Positions 61,974 through 64,000 of a DNA stretch of 64,000 bases are shown in pieces (the stretch's first letter is position 1; each line of letters opens with the position of its first letter). The stretch is taken from assembly GCF_023284045.1 (NCBI RefSeq), contig NZ_JAKIKQ010000017.1, positions 1-64,000 of the forward strand, in the 5' to 3' direction. A program made the position numbers and the translations under genes. This DNA comes from Shewanella kaireitica (GTDB lineage Bacteria; Pseudomonadota; Gammaproteobacteria; Enterobacterales; Shewanellaceae). The notes below the pieces were generated by a model, which was not told where the DNA came from, searched no databases, and saw nothing but the letters and a program-made list of their open reading frames with translations.

Positions 61974-63335
61974 ATGACAACAGATACTATCGTGGCACAA
62001 GCGACCGCTCCTGGCCGTGGCGGTGTAGGTATTATTCGCGTATCTGGCGACTTAGCGAGCAATGTTGCTATGGCGGTACTTGGCCATATCCCTAAAACCC
62101 GTTATGCCGATTACTGTGACTTTAAAGATGAGCAAGGCGGTGTTATCGATCAGGGTATCGCGTTGTACTTTAAAGGCCCCAATTCATTTACCGGTGAAGA
62201 CGTACTTGAACTGCAAGGTCATGGCGGACAAATCGTACTTGATATGCTCATTAAGCGCGTAATGGAAACCGAAGGTTTACGCATAGCTAAACCCGGTGAG
62301 TTCAGCGAGCAGGCGTTTATGAACGACAAGCTCGACCTAACGCAAGCAGAAGCGATTGCAGACCTTATTGACGCTACCAGTGAGCAAGCAGCTAAAAGCG
62401 CCTTAAACTCGTTACAGGGCGAATTCTCGACCCAAGTACATGAACTTGTCGAACAGGTCACTAATCTGCGCTTATACGTCGAGGCAGCCATTGATTTCCC
62501 CGATGAAGAGGTCGACTTCCTTTCTGACGGTAAAATATCAGGCTCACTCAACCGTATAATCACTAAACTCGATACTGTGCAAGCCAGCGCTAAACAAGGC
62601 TCTATCATTCGTGAAGGGATGAAAGTGGTGATTGCTGGCCGTCCAAATGCGGGGAAATCAAGCTTACTAAATGCCCTCGCCGGTAAAGAATCTGCCATTG
62701 TGACTGAAATAGCCGGTACTACTCGCGATGTTCTGCGCGAGCATATCCACTTAGATGGTATGCCACTGCATATTATCGATACTGCTGGGCTACGAGATAC
62801 CGCTGATACTGTTGAGAAGATAGGTATAGAGCGAGCGTGGGACGAGATCAAAACGGCTGATCAGGTACTGTTTATGGTTGATGGCACCACCACAAATGCG
62901 GTTGATCCACACGAAATTTGGCCTGACTTTATTGATCGCTTACCTAAAAACTTAGGCGTTACCGTTGTACGTAACAAAGCCGATCTTACCGGTGAAACAT
63001 TGGAGATCACCGAAGAGGCAGGTCATCCTGTTCACCGCATCTCAGCCAAAACAGGTTTAGGTGTACCAGCACTACAACAGCACCTAAAATCATTGATGGG
63101 CTACCAAAGTAATCTAGAAGGTGGCTTTATTGCCCGTCGACGTCATTTAGAAGCGCTCGATCTGGCAAGCAGCCATTTAGATTTAGGTAGAGAGCAGCTA
63201 GAAGTATATCAAGCGGGTGAACTACTCGCAGAAGAGTTAAGAATGGCACAATTGGCCTTATCGGAAATTACCGGAAAGTTCACCTCAGATGATCTACTCG
63301 GAAAAATATTCAGCTCTTTCTGTATCGGTAAATAG
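61974..63335 (+). CDS. mnmE: tRNA modification GTPase MnmE
   Basis: MnmE with MnmG makes the cmnm5 group at U34 of some tRNAs. The 453-residue protein has the folate-binding N-terminal domain (DTIVAQATAPGRGGVGIIRVSG). A G domain within the helical domain follows (GRPNAGKSSLLNALAG, DTAGLRDT, RNKADL). It ends with the invariant CIGK. mnmG is not in the window. Confidence 0.97.
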   Translation: MTTDTIVAQATAPGRGGVGIIRVSGDLASNVAMAVLGHIPKTRYADYCDFKDEQGGVIDQGIALYFKGPNSFTGEDVLELQGHGGQIVLDMLIKRVMETEGLRIAKPGEFSEQAFMNDKLDLTQAEAIADLIDATSEQAAKSALNSLQGEFSTQVHELVEQVTNLRLYVEAAIDFPDEEVDFLSDGKISGSLNRIITKLDTVQASAKQGSIIREGMKVVIAGRPNAGKSSLLNALAGKESAIVTEIAGTTRDVLREHIHLDGMPLHIIDTAGLRDTADTVEKIGIERAWDEIKTADQVLFMVDGTTTNAVDPHEIWPDFIDRLPKNLGVTVVRNKADLTGETLEITEEAGHPVHRISAKTGLGVPALQQHLKSLMGYQSNLEGGFIARRRHLEALDLASSHLDLGREQLEVYQAGELLAEELRMAQLALSEITGKFTSDDLLGKIFSSFCIGK

Positions 63336-63801
63336 TCTATCTCGCTACAGAAGCTTCTCAACCCCACAACAGTCGCTTCAAAACAAGATGAGTCTAGATC
63401 AAATAGTAAGATCTAGACTCTACATTATCAATCTGTAAGCCAATATTTACAGAGCGATCGCAAATAGATCGTCAACTGTAAACCTCAGCATATCCACTTC
63501 TAAAGTAAGATCGTTAATCACAAGTATCAACAGAGATATCAACAAGCAAGCACGATCTGTGGATAGATCTAAAACCTTTCACCAACAACCACACAAACCA
63601 TTGTTTTTTATTGCTTTATTGTTATTTCCTTTAGATCAAGATCCAAAAAAACCAAGCTTAAAATGGATCTTTATCGATAAGTTATACTCAGAAAAAAAAT
63701 AGTAAAAAAATAAACCTGTGCAAAAGTGGATTTCCTGTGGTTAAAATCAACATTTAGTGCTAACGATCTTTTGGCTGAGATCGCAAATAAATACCGACAA
63801 C
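63336..63801. other. GATC-rich candidate replication origin region
   Basis: Twelve GATC sites lie between 63397 and 63782. An exact 11-bp inverted repeat GAGTCTAGATC/GATCTAGACTC sits at 63390-63420. Three one-mismatch DnaA boxes are seen at 63558-63566, 63717-63725 and 63736-63744. The stretch around 63600-63640 is very A/T-rich and could melt. It lies between mnmE and an unrecognised leftward gene, close to where the origin maps in related gammaproteobacteria. No gene is seen in it. An origin just beyond the right edge, or at 59.05-59.39 kb, is not excluded. Confidence 0.55.
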
Positions 63802-64000
63802 CTATTTAACATCAACCACACGGCTAGCTTTACGATATTGGATTTTCCAACCAAGCCAACGAGGCAATTCCCAGCGTTTAGGGCCCTGTTTGCGCCCACC
63901 GTTAACGTAATCTAAAATCACCAGCTTGCGTTTAGGTTCATAGCTAACGGTGAGTTTCAGCTCGGGCAGCTGTAATCCTGCTGGATAAAGACTATCAAAC
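63802..64000 (-). CDS. 3' end of an unrecognised gene
   Basis: A continuous leftward frame of 65 sense codons ends at TAG (63802-63804) and runs out of the window. The visible C-terminus is basic and Trp/Pro-rich (PELKLTVSYEPKRKLVILDY, then KRWELPRWLGWKI). I do not recognise the family. The coding look (no stops, normal composition) makes it a likely real gene. Confidence 0.6.
   Translation of the reverse strand, partial: FDSLYPAGLQLPELKLTVSYEPKRKLVILDYVNGGRKQGPKRWELPRWLGWKIQYRKASRVVDVK

Noticed and set aside
62219..62851. 210-codon minus-strand frame inside mnmE
   Set aside because: It overlaps the G domain of mnmE in antisense, is Ser-rich, and has no recognisable motif.
1..64000. CRISPR arrays, tRNA genes, transposases, prophage genes
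   Set aside because: No regularly spaced repeats, tRNA cloverleaf or recognisable mobile-element protein was seen on either strand.

Overview
The window comes from a gammaproteobacterial chromosome and is most likely Shewanella (Alteromonadales). The evidence is gene order. The left part runs rrn promoter / yrdA / DUF1488 / aroE / hemF / tsaC / topA-like zinc-ribbon / smg / dprA / LysM / def-fmt-rsmB-trkA-trkH. The middle runs hemG / trkH / yigZ / pepQ and fadBA. The right part runs glyQS / gyrB-recF-dnaN-dnaA / rpmH-rnpA-yidD-yidC-mnmE. No tRNA, CRISPR array, transposase or prophage gene was seen.

Layout. 1-212: promoter and leader of an rRNA operon that fires leftwards out of the window. 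0.3-15.3 kb: housekeeping genes for translation, cell wall, haem and potassium uptake, plus an M9 collagenase-like lipoprotein. 15.3-15.54 kb: an intergenic element built of nested inverted repeats. 15.6-21.6 kb: speG, two hemG paralogues around a divergent BigR/SqrR-type ArsR regulator, a second trkH, yigZ and pepQ. 21.7-32.9 kb: an accessory block inserted between pepQ and fadB, which are adjacent divergent neighbours in E. coli. 33.3-36.7 kb: fadBA. 36.7-41.6 kb: a leftward cluster of envelope lipoproteins (two LPP20-like, one FlgT-like) plus a lytic transglycosylase. 41.8-48.6 kb: small metabolic genes, a large beta-propeller/amidohydrolase fusion and three perfect ParB parS palindromes. 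48.7-63.3 kb: glyQS, the replication genes and the rpmH-mnmE cluster, with two dense GATC/DnaA-box regions. 63.8 kb to the end: the 3' end of an unrecognised leftward gene.

The most interesting system is the nine-gene leftward operon at 21.7-31.9 kb, with an AraC-family gene beside it. In transcription order it encodes a LuxE-like acyl-adenylating protein, an IscU-like scaffold, an IscS/NifS-like cysteine desulfurase, a fatty acyl-AMP ligase, a stand-alone acyl carrier protein, an FMO-like flavoprotein, an MMPL/RND transporter, a LolA-like periplasmic protein and an outer-membrane beta-barrel. Nearly all junctions overlap or are a few bases apart. It reads as a pathway that activates fatty acids, modifies them (possibly with sulfur) and exports a lipid to the outer membrane. 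The product cannot be named from sequence.

Other notable points are: dprA appears to need an AUU start (or a one-base frameshift) to include its N-terminal domain; one parS site sits inside a 30-bp perfect palindrome; a 13-bp perfect inverted repeat lies between dnaN and recF; and two PsrA-like palindromes precede fadBA. All calls come from reading the sequence; no database search was run.
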